Source: PALSA-505 sp036501145 (GTDB lineage Bacteria; Actinomycetota; Actinomycetes; Streptosporangiales; Streptosporangiaceae). Taken from it: a stretch of 64,000 bases of DNA. The notes beneath the pieces are model-generated. The model saw nothing but the letters and a program-made list of their open reading frames with translations, was not told where the DNA came from and made no database searches. Positions 1-8,336 of this stretch are shown here, one piece after another. Every line of letters begins with the position of its first letter. Position 1 is the stretch's first letter. Location of the stretch: positions 1 to 64,000 of the forward strand of contig DASYAV010000081.1 of assembly GCA_036501145.1 (NCBI GenBank), read 5' to 3'. A program made the position numbers and the translations under genes.

Positions 1-205
1 GGGAGTAGCCCGGCCGCCCACGACCGGGTGGGAGACGGACGTGGAGCCACGCAGGAGACCGAACCCGCGCAAGCAGGCGATGCAGCAGGCCGTGAAGCGT
101 CAACCCCGCACCAGCACGTGCTGGATCAGCCGGGGACTGTCTCACCGCAAGGTGAGGCTGCCTGATGAACGAGCACACTCACGTTTGCTCACCAACAGGC
201 AACGG

Positions 206-813
206 ATGACGATGGCCGGGTACGCGCTCGGCGCGCTGCTCGTGCCACCCCTGGTGGCTCTGGGCGGCAGCCGGGCCGCGCTGCTCTCGATCGCGGCGGT
301 GCTGCCTCTGGCCGCCGTCGCCGGTGGCCGCGGGCTGTTCACCCTGGATGCCGAGGCGCCGGTGCCGGTGGTGGAGATCGCGCTGCTGCGGTCCCTGCCG
401 CTGTTCGCAGAGCTTCCCGCGCCCGCGATCGAAGGCCTCGCGGCCGCGCTGGCCCCGGCCGAGGTGCCGGCCGGGGCCGTGCTGATCCGGCAGTGCGACC
501 CCGGGGACGCTACTACGCGATCGCCACCGGCGAACTCGACGCCGAGCAGGATGGCCGCTTGCTGCGCCGCTGCGTGCGTGGCGACGGCGTGGGCGAAATC
601 GCGCTGCTGCGGTCCATCCCGCGCACCGCCACCATCGTCGCGCACACGGCGGCCACCGTGTTCCGGCTCGACAGGGAACCGTTCCTGACCGCCGTGCTCG
701 GCCACGCGCCCACCCACCGGCAGGCGGCCAGCATCGCCGCGGCGCGGCTGGCTGCCGGCCCCAGCCCGCCGGTCACCGGCGCCGCCGGAGCCGGCCCGGA
801 GGAACCCGGCTGA
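206..813 (+). pseudogene. Remnant of MFS transporter with C-terminal cyclic-nucleotide-binding domain
   Basis: The first part reads a hydrophobic segment like the last transmembrane helices of an MFS protein, followed by the typical linker (ALLRSLPLFAELPAP) into a Crp-type cyclic-nucleotide-binding domain. Near 507 the frame breaks. Adding one C would restore GDRYYAIATGEL, and the domain then continues in another frame to 813 with a canonical phosphate-binding cassette (GEIALLRSIPRTAT). Most of the transporter is missing upstream, so this is a 5'-truncated, frameshifted relic. One-base sequencing error could explain the frameshift but not the missing N-terminus. Confidence 0.75.
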
Positions 814-837
814 GAGCGCCGCGCGGCAATGGCCGGC

Positions 838-1908
838 CTAGCCGCCGAGGAACCGCTTCACGTCGGCGGCGTCGCCGACCAGCGCCGCCCGGGTCTGGGT
901 GTCCAGGCGGTCGAACGGCTCGACCGCGACCTCACCGCCGGAGATCGTCCAGGTGGCCACGGCCCGCCCGCCGGCCAGCGCGAACGGGCGGAACAGCCCG
1001 TTGACCGTGACGATCCGCTTATACGAGCCGACGATGGGATCGCGGGAAGCCCAGCCGAGCAACAGCGGCTCGAACGCGCCCAGCAGCCGTGGTGGCGGCA
1101 GCGCGGCGGCCGCGCGCCGCGGGCTGGCTGGCAGCTCGGCCAGGTCGTCCGCACGCTGCACCGCGCCGCACCTGGCCAGGCCGAGCCGGGCGTCCCGCAA
1201 CCCGATGCCTGCCCACTGGGCGAGGTCGCGGTCGGCTGCGGGGGCGTGCCCGGCCAGGTATCGCCGGGCCAGTTCGCCGAGCGCCGCCTCCCGGCCCACC
1301 GCCCGCGGCGGCGTGCCGAGCCAGTCCTGGACCAGCACGAACGCCTGGTCCCCTGTGGTTACCGGGCCGCGCACGATGAGGCCCCGGATGCTGGCCAGGG
1401 CCAGGATGTGCACCATCACCTGGCCTTCGGTGCGGACACCGGCAGCGGCGACCCGCTCGCGGAGCTGAGCCCGGGTCAGCGGGCCGTCGGCGGCCAGCGC
1501 GGCCCGTATGGTGGCGACGGCCCGCTCCGCATGCTCTGGCGGCACGCCTTCCTGCGCCAGCCGCCGGGAGTTCCCGGTGCGCAGCTGCGGGGTGGTCAGC
1601 GGATGCAGCCACCAGTAGTCCTCGGTGCGGGTCAGGTGCAGGGTGCCGCGGTTCAGCCAGGTGATGATCAGCGAACGCCGCTGGGTGAGGGCGGCGTCAA
1701 CGTCGCAGACCGACAATCCCGCTGAACGTGCGCGGATCGTGAGCCGCGCGCCCCGCAGGTTCTGCGCCTGGATCGCCAGCAGCCGCTCCGCGACCTCCTC
1801 GGCGGAACCCGCGGGGTCACCGGAGAGCTGCTGCGCCGCGCACCGCTGCGCGGTTACCGCCAGGTCGTCGGCCCCGGCGGCCGCCTGGGGTTGTCGTGAA
1901 GAACTCAC
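838..1908 (-). CDS. AlkZ-like winged-helix DNA glycosylase family protein
   Basis: 356 residues of the winged-helix DNA-binding family (HTH_42) that includes the Streptomyces AlkZ interstrand-crosslink glycosylase. An IQAQ motif at residues 46-49 matches the catalytic Gln-x-Gln of AlkZ; the related YcaQ has Gln-x-Asp. The rest follows the family: LNRGTLHL, then winged-helix repeats, then a C-terminal beta domain ending in DVKRFLGG. The GTG at 1908 is chosen because it lies 11 bases after the stop of the upstream epoxide hydrolase gene and gives the family's usual length. It may be co-transcribed with that gene. Whether it repairs self-made genotoxins or general alkylation damage cannot be told; no biosynthetic cluster for a DNA crosslinker is visible nearby. 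Confidence 0.75.
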   Translation of the reverse strand: MSSSRQPQAAAGADDLAVTAQRCAAQQLSGDPAGSAEEVAERLLAIQAQNLRGARLTIRARSAGLSVCDVDAALTQRRSLIITWLNRGTLHLTRTEDYWWLHPLTTPQLRTGNSRRLAQEGVPPEHAERAVATIRAALAADGPLTRAQLRERVAAAGVRTEGQVMVHILALASIRGLIVRGPVTTGDQAFVLVQDWLGTPPRAVGREAALGELARRYLAGHAPAADRDLAQWAGIGLRDARLGLARCGAVQRADDLAELPASPRRAAAALPPPRLLGAFEPLLLGWASRDPIVGSYKRIVTVNGLFRPFALAGGRAVATWTISGGEVAVEPFDRLDTQTRAALVGDAADVKRFLGG

Positions 1909-1919
1909 CAGCGGTGACT

Positions 1920-3074
1920 CTACCTCGCGGCGGAAGCGCCGAAGAAGGCTTGGATGTCGCTGGTGAGCAGGCCGGGGACCTCCAGGGCCGGGAAGTGGCC
2001 GCCGGAGCTGAATTCGGTCCAGTGGGTGACGTTGTGCGTCTTTTCCGCGAAGCGGCGGATGGCGAAGTCGGCGGTGGTGAACACCGCGACGCCGGTGGGC
2101 ACGGTGCCCTTCGGCGCGGGCGCGAACATGGCCGGGTCGTGGAACCGCTCGTAGTAGTAGTTGGCGACGCTGCGGGCGGTGCTGGTGAGCCAGTAGATGC
2201 TTGCCGTGGTCAGCATGATGTCCCGGTCGATGGCCCGGTCGGGAAGCTCGTGCGCCTGGTCGGTCCATTCTTTGTATTTCTCGGTGATCCAGGCCAGTTG
2301 CCCGGCCGGGGAGTCGGCCAGCAGCTGGGCGAGGGTGTCCGGCCGGGTGCCGGCCAGCTGCATGTAAGCCGACCCGTCGTCCTGGAACTGTTTCATCGCG
2401 GCCAGCCGCTGCTGGTCGGCGCTGGTGAGCGCGGCCATGTCGGCCGGGTCGCCGGTGGGGAAGGTGACCAGTGCGTTCACGTGCACGCCGAGGACGTGCC
2501 CGGGGTGGTCGCGGCCGATCCGCGGGGCCAGGAACGCGCCGTGGTCGCCACCGTGCACGCCGTACCGGGCGTACCCGAGGCGGGACATCAGTTCGGCCAG
2601 GACGGCCGCGATACGCCCGTCGTTCCAGCCAGGCTGAGTGACCGGCCCGGAGAATCCGTGACCGGGCAGCGACGGGATGACCAGGTGGAACGCGGGCAGG
2701 TCCGGGCTGGGCGGGCTGGCCAGCGGGCCGGTCATGGCCAGGAAGTCGGCGGGTGTGCCGGGCCAGCCGTGGATCAGCAGCAGCGGGATCGCGTCATTGC
2801 GGGGCGAGCGGACGTGCACGAAGTGGATCTGCTGCCCGTCGATCTCGGTGGTGAACTGCGGTGCCTGGTTGAGCTTCGCCTCCTGTGCCCGCCAGTCGAA
2901 CCCGTCGGCCCAGTAGCTGGCGAGCTCCTTCAGGTAGCCGCTGGGCACGCCTCGTTCCCAGCCGGTGCCCGGCAGCTCCCCGATCCACCGGGTGTGCGCC
3001 AGCCGTGCGGCGAGGTCATCGAGCTGGGCCTGCGGGATGTCGGTCCGGAACGGCTGGATGGCATCGTCGGGCAT
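1920..3074 (-). CDS. Epoxide hydrolase (EHN-type alpha/beta hydrolase)
   Basis: 384 residues. The N-terminal EHN region (FRTDIPQAQLDDLAARL) is followed by an alpha/beta hydrolase fold. Visible elements are the oxyanion motif HGWP (102-105), nucleophile Asp177 in GGDHG and catalytic His360 in SGGHFPALE. The family opens epoxides to diols through an alkyl-enzyme ester. The ATG at 3074 follows a GGAAGGA ribosome site and matches the family start. The promoter lies just upstream: TTGACA at 3170-3165, 17-base spacer, TATCGT at 3147-3142. It is bracketed by two copies of a GACAG-N4-CTGTC palindrome next to the divergent MarR gene, so MarR repression relieved by a substrate-like ligand is likely. 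The natural substrate is unknown. Confidence 0.9.
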   Translation of the reverse strand: MPDDAIQPFRTDIPQAQLDDLAARLAHTRWIGELPGTGWERGVPSGYLKELASYWADGFDWRAQEAKLNQAPQFTTEIDGQQIHFVHVRSPRNDAIPLLLIHGWPGTPADFLAMTGPLASPPSPDLPAFHLVIPSLPGHGFSGPVTQPGWNDGRIAAVLAELMSRLGYARYGVHGGDHGAFLAPRIGRDHPGHVLGVHVNALVTFPTGDPADMAALTSADQQRLAAMKQFQDDGSAYMQLAGTRPDTLAQLLADSPAGQLAWITEKYKEWTDQAHELPDRAIDRDIMLTTASIYWLTSTARSVANYYYERFHDPAMFAPAPKGTVPTGVAVFTTADFAIRRFAEKTHNVTHWTEFSSGGHFPALEVPGLLTSDIQAFFGASAAR

Positions 3075-3119
3075 GGCGTGTCCTTCCTCGGGAACCGGGC
3101 TTGCGCCCGGCCGGAGTAT

Positions 3120-3170
3120 TTGACAGGATGCTGTCATGTCTACGATAGACTTCCGACAGGATGCTGTCAA
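3120..3170. promoter_or_regulatory. Divergent control region with two identical MarR-type operators
   Basis: The 14-bp palindrome GACAGGATGCTGTC occurs twice, at 3122-3135 and 3155-3168, exactly 33 bp apart (about three helical turns). On the minus strand the second copy covers the -35 (TTGACA) of the epoxide hydrolase promoter and the first lies at its predicted start site. The ATG of the MarR gene abuts the first copy. Repressor binding to both should block the hydrolase promoter and influence marR itself. Confidence 0.75.
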
Positions 3171-3639
3171 GATTCCATCGCCGCGGTCGCCCGCCGGCGA
3201 GGCGTTCAACGACCTGCTCCTGCTCGTCCTGCGGCTGCACGGGTCGTTCACCGCGGCCGGCGAGGCGCTGGCCAAGCCCGCCGGGCAGACACTGGCCCGC
3301 TGGGTGATCCTGGACCAGTGCCGGGACACCCCGGCCACCGTCTCCGACATCGCCCGGCGGCTGCGCATGGCCCGGCAGAGCGTGCAGCGCATCGCCGACC
3401 TGCTGGTCGGCGACGGCCTGGGCGCCTATCAGGACAACCCGCACCATCAGCGGGCTAAGCTGCTCGAACTCACCGCGGCCGGCCGGTCGGCGCTCTACAC
3501 GATCGACGCCGCCCAGCACACGTGGTGCGACACGCTGGCCGCCACGATCGGCGAGCCCACGCTGCGGCGCACCACGGCCGCCCTGCGGCGGGTCGCCGGC
3601 GCGGTGGAGAGCACGCCGCCTAGCGTTCGCACCAGGTGA
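3136..3639 (+). CDS. MarR family transcriptional regulator
   Basis: 167 residues with a MarR winged helix. The recognition region is TVSDIARRLRMARQSVQRIADLL, followed by a wing region (YQDNPHHQRAKLLELTAAG) and a C-terminal helix for dimerisation. It is divergent from the epoxide hydrolase gene and is probably its repressor. The ATG at 3136 directly follows an operator copy, and no other in-frame ATG, GTG or TTG appears before the conserved domain. No ribosome site is seen, so translation may be leaderless or the start slightly different. The 3' end overlaps the convergent toroid gene by 20 bases. Confidence 0.88.
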   Translation: MSTIDFRQDAVKIPSPRSPAGEAFNDLLLLVLRLHGSFTAAGEALAKPAGQTLARWVILDQCRDTPATVSDIARRLRMARQSVQRIADLLVGDGLGAYQDNPHHQRAKLLELTAAGRSALYTIDAAQHTWCDTLAATIGEPTLRRTTAALRRVAGAVESTPPSVRTR

Positions 3640-4585
3640 GCACGCGCATGGCCCGCAGCGTCACCCACCGGGAGGGCTTGCCCGCGCCATCGTCCACGTC
3701 GAACCAGACGCGGCCGGGCAGGCTCCGGTCGAGCAGCCAGGTGCCGTCCTCGCGCCGTTTCGACCGGACCTGGCCAACCGCGTCGCCGAGTCTCGGGTCG
3801 GGTGCGGCTCCGGTCAGGCCGGCGGCCGCGCGGAAGTAGTCCAGCGCGCGGAGGATGTCGTAGTGCCACCGGTTCGGGTACAGGAACCGCAGGAACTGCT
3901 CGTCGGCCGGTTCGCCGGTGCTCAGGCGGCGGAACAGGTGACGTTCGAGCAGATACTCCTCGCCGGTACCGCGCGCCTGCCTGGTGGCGGGCGTGCCACC
4001 GGTGGCTTTCTCGTATTCGAGCAGCCCTTCCAGCACGTTGATCGTGCTGGCGAACGAGGAGCGGACCGACCCGTTGGCCCGCTCGCAGTTCCAGCCGCCG
4101 TCCGCGAGCCGCTCACCGGCCAGCCGGGCGGCGAGCGGCGAGACATCGACCCCGAAGTAGGCACCGTCGGCCACGACCCGGCCGTTGATGCACTCCTCGG
4201 TTTCGCCCGCCCAGTAGGGCTCGCCGTCGTGATCCCAGCGTGAGCTGGCGCCGATCAGTTCGGCGGTTCGCCGGGCCCGGGGCGACGAGGGATCGAGCCC
4301 GAACTCCCGCAACTGGGACAGCGCGAACAGGGTGGCCGTCCAGGGCTGCCCGGTTTCCTGCCACTCGCGGGAGCCGAAGCCGGCCGGGATGAACGCGCCA
4401 CCCGCCCATTGCCCGTCGTCATCCTGGCAGGCGAGCAGCCTGGCTCCCCAGCCTTCCGTCTCCACCTTGGCCCGCTCGGCCCGCCACTGCGGCTCCGGCG
4501 ACCCGAGCAGGTCGCGCATCGCCTGCCAGCGGATCGCCGGATCGGAGCCGAGCAGCCAGCCGGCCGCCGGGTCAGATCCAGTCAT
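3620..4585 (-). CDS. Squalene-cyclase-like alpha/alpha-toroid protein
   Basis: 321 residues resembling the alpha/alpha-toroid of prenyltransferases and squalene cyclases. QW-like repeats are visible (DDDGQWAGGAF, GGWNCER, DGTWLLDR, WVTLRAMRVL), as is a hydrophobic barrel pattern. It is half the length of a true squalene-hopene cyclase (about 630 residues) and shows no DXDD protonation motif, so a triterpene cyclase role is unlikely. Members of this group are usually annotated squalene cyclase without proof. The ATG at 4585 is preferred over an upstream TTG. Function is unknown; it may be a stand-alone toroid acting on a small prenylated or protein substrate. Confidence 0.7.
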   Translation of the reverse strand: MTGSDPAAGWLLGSDPAIRWQAMRDLLGSPEPQWRAERAKVETEGWGARLLACQDDDGQWAGGAFIPAGFGSREWQETGQPWTATLFALSQLREFGLDPSSPRARRTAELIGASSRWDHDGEPYWAGETEECINGRVVADGAYFGVDVSPLAARLAGERLADGGWNCERANGSVRSSFASTINVLEGLLEYEKATGGTPATRQARGTGEEYLLERHLFRRLSTGEPADEQFLRFLYPNRWHYDILRALDYFRAAAGLTGAAPDPRLGDAVGQVRSKRREDGTWLLDRSLPGRVWFDVDDGAGKPSRWVTLRAMRVLTWCER

Positions 4586-4645
4586 GCGGAGCAAGCTAGC
4601 AGCCGCCGGTGACAGTAATCCTCCTCCCGCGGACCTCCTCCGGGC

Positions 4646-7597
4646 TTACGACGGTGAGCCCGAGCACGCGCGCGGCGGGCCGACGGCCTGGGGCAAAGTG
4701 GTGACCCCGGGCGGCAGCGTGCCGTTCAGCGCGTAGTAGGCGTTGTCGGTGGCCAGCGCCTGCGTGTCGGCGGCGGTGTCGCTGGCCGAGTTCACGAAGG
4801 TGTCGGATCCGGGCAGCGTGTTCAGCGGGCCGACGTCGTAGGAGAACGGCGTCGACCCGGCGGGCAGGGCGGACGGGTTGGCCCAGCCGCACACGTTGAA
4901 GTACAGCGCGGCGACGGCCGGGGTGCCGACGGCGAAGACCAGGTACTCACCGCTCAGCGAGTCCGCCCACGCGGCCGCGAACGACGTGGTGACCTGGCTG
5001 GCCGGCAGGCCCGCCGCGGTGGCCGCGGCCCGTGCGGCGGCCGCGTCGGCCGAGTCGGCGGCGTACAGCACGACCTGGTCCGCCCAGGTGGCCGGGGTGT
5101 CCGGCAGCGTCATCGACGTCCAGGTCCCCGACGGGTCACCGCTGCGGGCCCAGGTGGTCTCCTCGGTCAGCCCGGCCGGGCCGGTGAGGAACAGGTTCGA
5201 CGGCTCTTCCTCGACCGGGTAGGCGGTCGCCCCGGCGATGCCGGTCGCGGTACCCGGCAGCGTCGCCGTCTGCCATCCGGTCCCGTCGTTGTAGCTGACC
5301 GCGGGTGCACCCGAGGAGGTCAGGTAGAACGCCTCGGTACCCAGCGGCGCCGCGACGCTGGACGGCGTGGTCGAGCCGGGCGGCTGGGGGAACGACCCAG
5401 GTGAGGAAGGAATCACCGAGGGCAGCAGGTAGGTCGTCGCCGCCAGCGAACTGGCGGGCGCGGGCGTGCCCGGCAGGCTGGTGACCTGCCACGGGCCGGC
5501 CAGGCCGGCCTGCGTGGCCTGGGCCAGACCGCCGTGCGCGCTGACGTAGACCACGGACGCGTGCCCGTCCGGCGTGGTCAGGGCGGCGAGCGAGCCGCCG
5601 CGGCTGGCCTGGGCCGGGACGACCCGGCCGAACCAGTGGCCCGCGACGGACGAGAAGACGGTGATGAGGCCGGCCGGGCCGGCGCCGAAGATGTCGGTAC
5701 CGGTCGTGGTGTCGGCCAGGGTCAGCGACGCCGCCTCGGTGGGTGGGCCGCCGTGCACCAGTTCACGGGACGTCCAGCCACCCGGCCCCGGCGTGGATTC
5801 GGTGAGGTTGCCCGCCGTGTCCATGAAGAACACCGCTGGCCCCCCGCCGACCGTGGTCGTCGCGACGATCGCGCCGCCGGACGCGGGCCGGCCGGGGAGT
5901 TCCTGCGTCACCCAGCCCGAGCTGCTCTGGTACGTCTCGGCCAGCGATCCGTCCGCGGCGCGGTAGTAGGCGTGCGGCGTCATCGCGTCCGCGTTGGCGG
6001 TGTCCGGGTAGCTGAGCGCGGTGATGTTCCCGGTGCCCGCCGGGTCACCCGGGACCTTGAGCTGCAGCCAGCTCCCGCCGTCCCAGCTGTCGGCGGCCAG
6101 GCCGCCTGCCGAGCGGGCGAATGTGTACTGCAGGATCGGCAGCGGGTCGTACCAGATTCCGTCGTAGGGAACCGAGGCGACGCTGGACGACGGCGCCACG
6201 ACGCGGACGCTGCGCTCCAGGGTCACGATCGATCCGAGGCTGGACGTGATCGTCACGCTGACCGGGTAGATGCCCGGCTCGCTGAAGTAGTGGGTCACGT
6301 CGGCGCCGGTGGCGTTCGTCGTGCGGCCGTCGCCGAACGTCCAGTAGTACGCGGTGACCGAGCCCTGCGGGGCGACGCCGGAGGCGGCGAAGGAGCCGGC
6401 GGTGCCGGCCACGGCCACCGCGGGGCCGGACATGTGCCCGAACGGCGCGGGCGGCTGGGCGGCGCCCGGCGGCGTCACGATCACCCATTCCTCACCCGGG
6501 GTGCCCTCCACGGACGCCGCGAACGCGGACAGGTTGGTGATGTCGGTGTCGTACTGGGCGCTGATGTCCGGGCCGCCGGAGAAGTCGCCGTTGACCATGT
6601 CGATCGCTCCGGTGGAGCTGACCGAGGTCACGACGCCGACGTGGTCGGCGAAGGACGGGAAGCTGCCCGGGTTGAAGAACAGGACGCTGTCACCGGCCTG
6701 CGGCGTGCCGGTGTCCGGCTTCGGGGTCTGGCCCTGGCCGACCGCCCAGTTGTAGAAGGACACCGCGCCGGCGTTGAGCGTGTTCATGTCGGCGGTGATC
6801 CCGGCCTGCTGCCACACCCACTTGTTGAAGTCCGAGCACCAGGTCTCGTTCTCGTTGCGGACACCGAAGCCGGTGTCGTAGCCGCAGCCGTCGGAGTCGG
6901 CCGAGAACCCGGCAACCATCGTGCTGAACGGGTCGCAGTCGACGCCGTTGAAGTTCGTCACGGCCGGGGTGTCCTTGACCCCGACCTGGCCGAGCGCGAT
7001 GGCCGCGATCTTCTGGCTGAGGTCGGTGGCGCCGGCGGCCGTGCCGGTGCTGGCCTTCTTGCCGGTGCTGCGGGCTTTGGCCGCCGCCGTCGCGGCGGCC
7101 CGGGCCGGGGCGGGCAGCGCGGCCAGGGCGCGCTGGGCGGCGGTTCGCTGCGCGCCGGCCGATGCGGTGCAGGCCTGCGTGCGGGCCAGGTGCCACGCCG
7201 CGGCGAGGGTGCCGGGCAGGCCCTTCCCGCAGTTGTACAGCCCGGTCTGCACCAGGTGCCAGACCCCGCGGGACTCGGCGAACACACCGGTGCCGGCGCC
7301 GTCCTGGAAGCCGACCGCGACCCTCGGCGCGACCGCCTTAGCGGGGGCGAAGCTCGCGGTCGCCCACTCCCGGCCACCGGCGGAGCCGACGTGCAGGGTG
7401 CCGGCCCGGATACCGCCCACGTCGGCCGCCGGGACATGCCGCGCGGCCTCGAAGGCGTGTTCCAGCGCCGCCGAGACCGGCCGGGCCTGGGATGCCGCGG
7501 CGCTGGCCGCGGTCGCGGACCCGGCCATGCCCGCGGCGAAGGTCGCCAGGCTCGCGAGAGCGCAGACTACGGGCCGCCAAGCTCTGGTTCCTATCAC
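4646..7597 (-). CDS. Large secreted CHAP-domain protein with PKD and beta-propeller-like regions
   Basis: 983 residues with a GTG start after a GGAAGGA site. A signal peptide (about 1-37) precedes an Ala-rich helical region to about 190. A CHAP amidase/peptidase domain follows (about 192-365) with likely catalytic Cys254 (TWCSDF) and His319 (FADHVGVV). A PKD domain lies at about 393-460 (YYWTFGDG), then a long region of repeated DG-W and DTAGN/ESTPG segments resembling a lectin-like beta-propeller. The C-terminal part (about 850-983) has paired Cys and does not look like a known domain to me. The CHAP domain suggests cleavage of peptidoglycan or a related amide; the other regions probably bind glycans. 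Secretion is firm, the substrate is not. Confidence 0.82.
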   Translation of the reverse strand: MIGTRAWRPVVCALASLATFAAGMAGSATAASAAASQARPVSAALEHAFEAARHVPAADVGGIRAGTLHVGSAGGREWATASFAPAKAVAPRVAVGFQDGAGTGVFAESRGVWHLVQTGLYNCGKGLPGTLAAAWHLARTQACTASAGAQRTAAQRALAALPAPARAAATAAAKARSTGKKASTGTAAGATDLSQKIAAIALGQVGVKDTPAVTNFNGVDCDPFSTMVAGFSADSDGCGYDTGFGVRNENETWCSDFNKWVWQQAGITADMNTLNAGAVSFYNWAVGQGQTPKPDTGTPQAGDSVLFFNPGSFPSFADHVGVVTSVSSTGAIDMVNGDFSGGPDISAQYDTDITNLSAFAASVEGTPGEEWVIVTPPGAAQPPAPFGHMSGPAVAVAGTAGSFAASGVAPQGSVTAYYWTFGDGRTTNATGADVTHYFSEPGIYPVSVTITSSLGSIVTLERSVRVVAPSSSVASVPYDGIWYDPLPILQYTFARSAGGLAADSWDGGSWLQLKVPGDPAGTGNITALSYPDTANADAMTPHAYYRAADGSLAETYQSSSGWVTQELPGRPASGGAIVATTTVGGGPAVFFMDTAGNLTESTPGPGGWTSRELVHGGPPTEAASLTLADTTTGTDIFGAGPAGLITVFSSVAGHWFGRVVPAQASRGGSLAALTTPDGHASVVYVSAHGGLAQATQAGLAGPWQVTSLPGTPAPASSLAATTYLLPSVIPSSPGSFPQPPGSTTPSSVAAPLGTEAFYLTSSGAPAVSYNDGTGWQTATLPGTATGIAGATAYPVEEEPSNLFLTGPAGLTEETTWARSGDPSGTWTSMTLPDTPATWADQVVLYAADSADAAAARAAATAAGLPASQVTTSFAAAWADSLSGEYLVFAVGTPAVAALYFNVCGWANPSALPAGSTPFSYDVGPLNTLPGSDTFVNSASDTAADTQALATDNAYYALNGTLPPGVTTLPQAVGPPRACSGSPS

Positions 7598-7728
7598 CCT
7601 GCCGCTTCCTTCCCGCGGGCTAGCCCGATTGTCACTAATTTCCGCGTATATGACGAGTTGGGAAAAATCTTCAACGTCGCCGGGCCCTTAGTCAAGAGGA
7701 AACCCGGAGATGTTCGGTACGAGTTGCG

Positions 7729-8310
7729 TTACGTGACCTGCCGCCAGGGAGCGACCCAGTCCTTGTCGAGCAGATCCGGCCGGCGCAGGTAGGCCATCAT
7801 CAGCTGGACCGACTCCGCCGCGTCGCGGGTCCGCCGGAAGCACTCGGCCGCCGAGCCGCAGGCTTCCGGCGCGAACGGCCTGGCCATCGCCACCACCGTG
7901 TCCGCCAGGCCGCTGAGCTGGCTGGCGTCTTCCGGGTCGAGCGGCCACGCCCCGTGGCCGCTCGCGGCGCCGGCACTGGCCACCTGGTCGTGCAGCCAGT
8001 CCCACGGGCTGGCGGTCAGGGCCGTGTCCCAGTTCCTGGGACACGGCTCGCTGCCGGAGAAACCGGGGTGGAAGTGAGCGACGCCGTAGCTGGCCGGCGG
8101 GTCGCTGAGCCGGTCGAACAGGTCGGCCCGCCACAGCGGACGGTCCGCCGTGACGATCTGGGCCGCCGACTCGCTGCCGCGGTGCTTTCGCTGCGCGAGC
8201 TCGCGCAGCTCGATCCGGGCGCCGTGCTCCATGGACGCGTCGTCGAGGTCGATCTCGAACCAGTGCCGGGTGATGACGGCGCAGCGCGACAGGGCGAGGA
8301 TCTGCTGCAC
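7729..8310 (-). CDS. Hypothetical protein paired with the polysaccharide deacetylase gene
   Basis: 193 residues that I do not recognise. The GTG start at 8310 is supported by GGAGG five bases upstream. The sequence is soluble and begins VQQILALSRCAVITRHWFEIDL; it has acidic and Trp-rich segments (DWLHDQ) and two Cys pairs. It lies 26 bases downstream of the deacetylase gene on the same strand, so the two are probably one operon and may act on the same substrate. No signal peptide or membrane helix is seen. Confidence 0.65.
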   Translation of the reverse strand: MQQILALSRCAVITRHWFEIDLDDASMEHGARIELRELAQRKHRGSESAAQIVTADRPLWRADLFDRLSDPPASYGVAHFHPGFSGSEPCPRNWDTALTASPWDWLHDQVASAGAASGHGAWPLDPEDASQLSGLADTVVAMARPFAPEACGSAAECFRRTRDAAESVQLMMAYLRRPDLLDKDWVAPWRQVT

Positions 8311-8336
8311 GGTACCTCCGTAACGTGGGCGGGCGG

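Noticed and set aside
5534..7792. A 752-codon open frame on the plus strand opposite the CHAP protein
   Set aside because: It is antisense to a gene with a signal peptide, CHAP motifs and a ribosome site, and its product is a low-complexity Gly/Arg/Val-rich string typical of GC-rich shadow frames.
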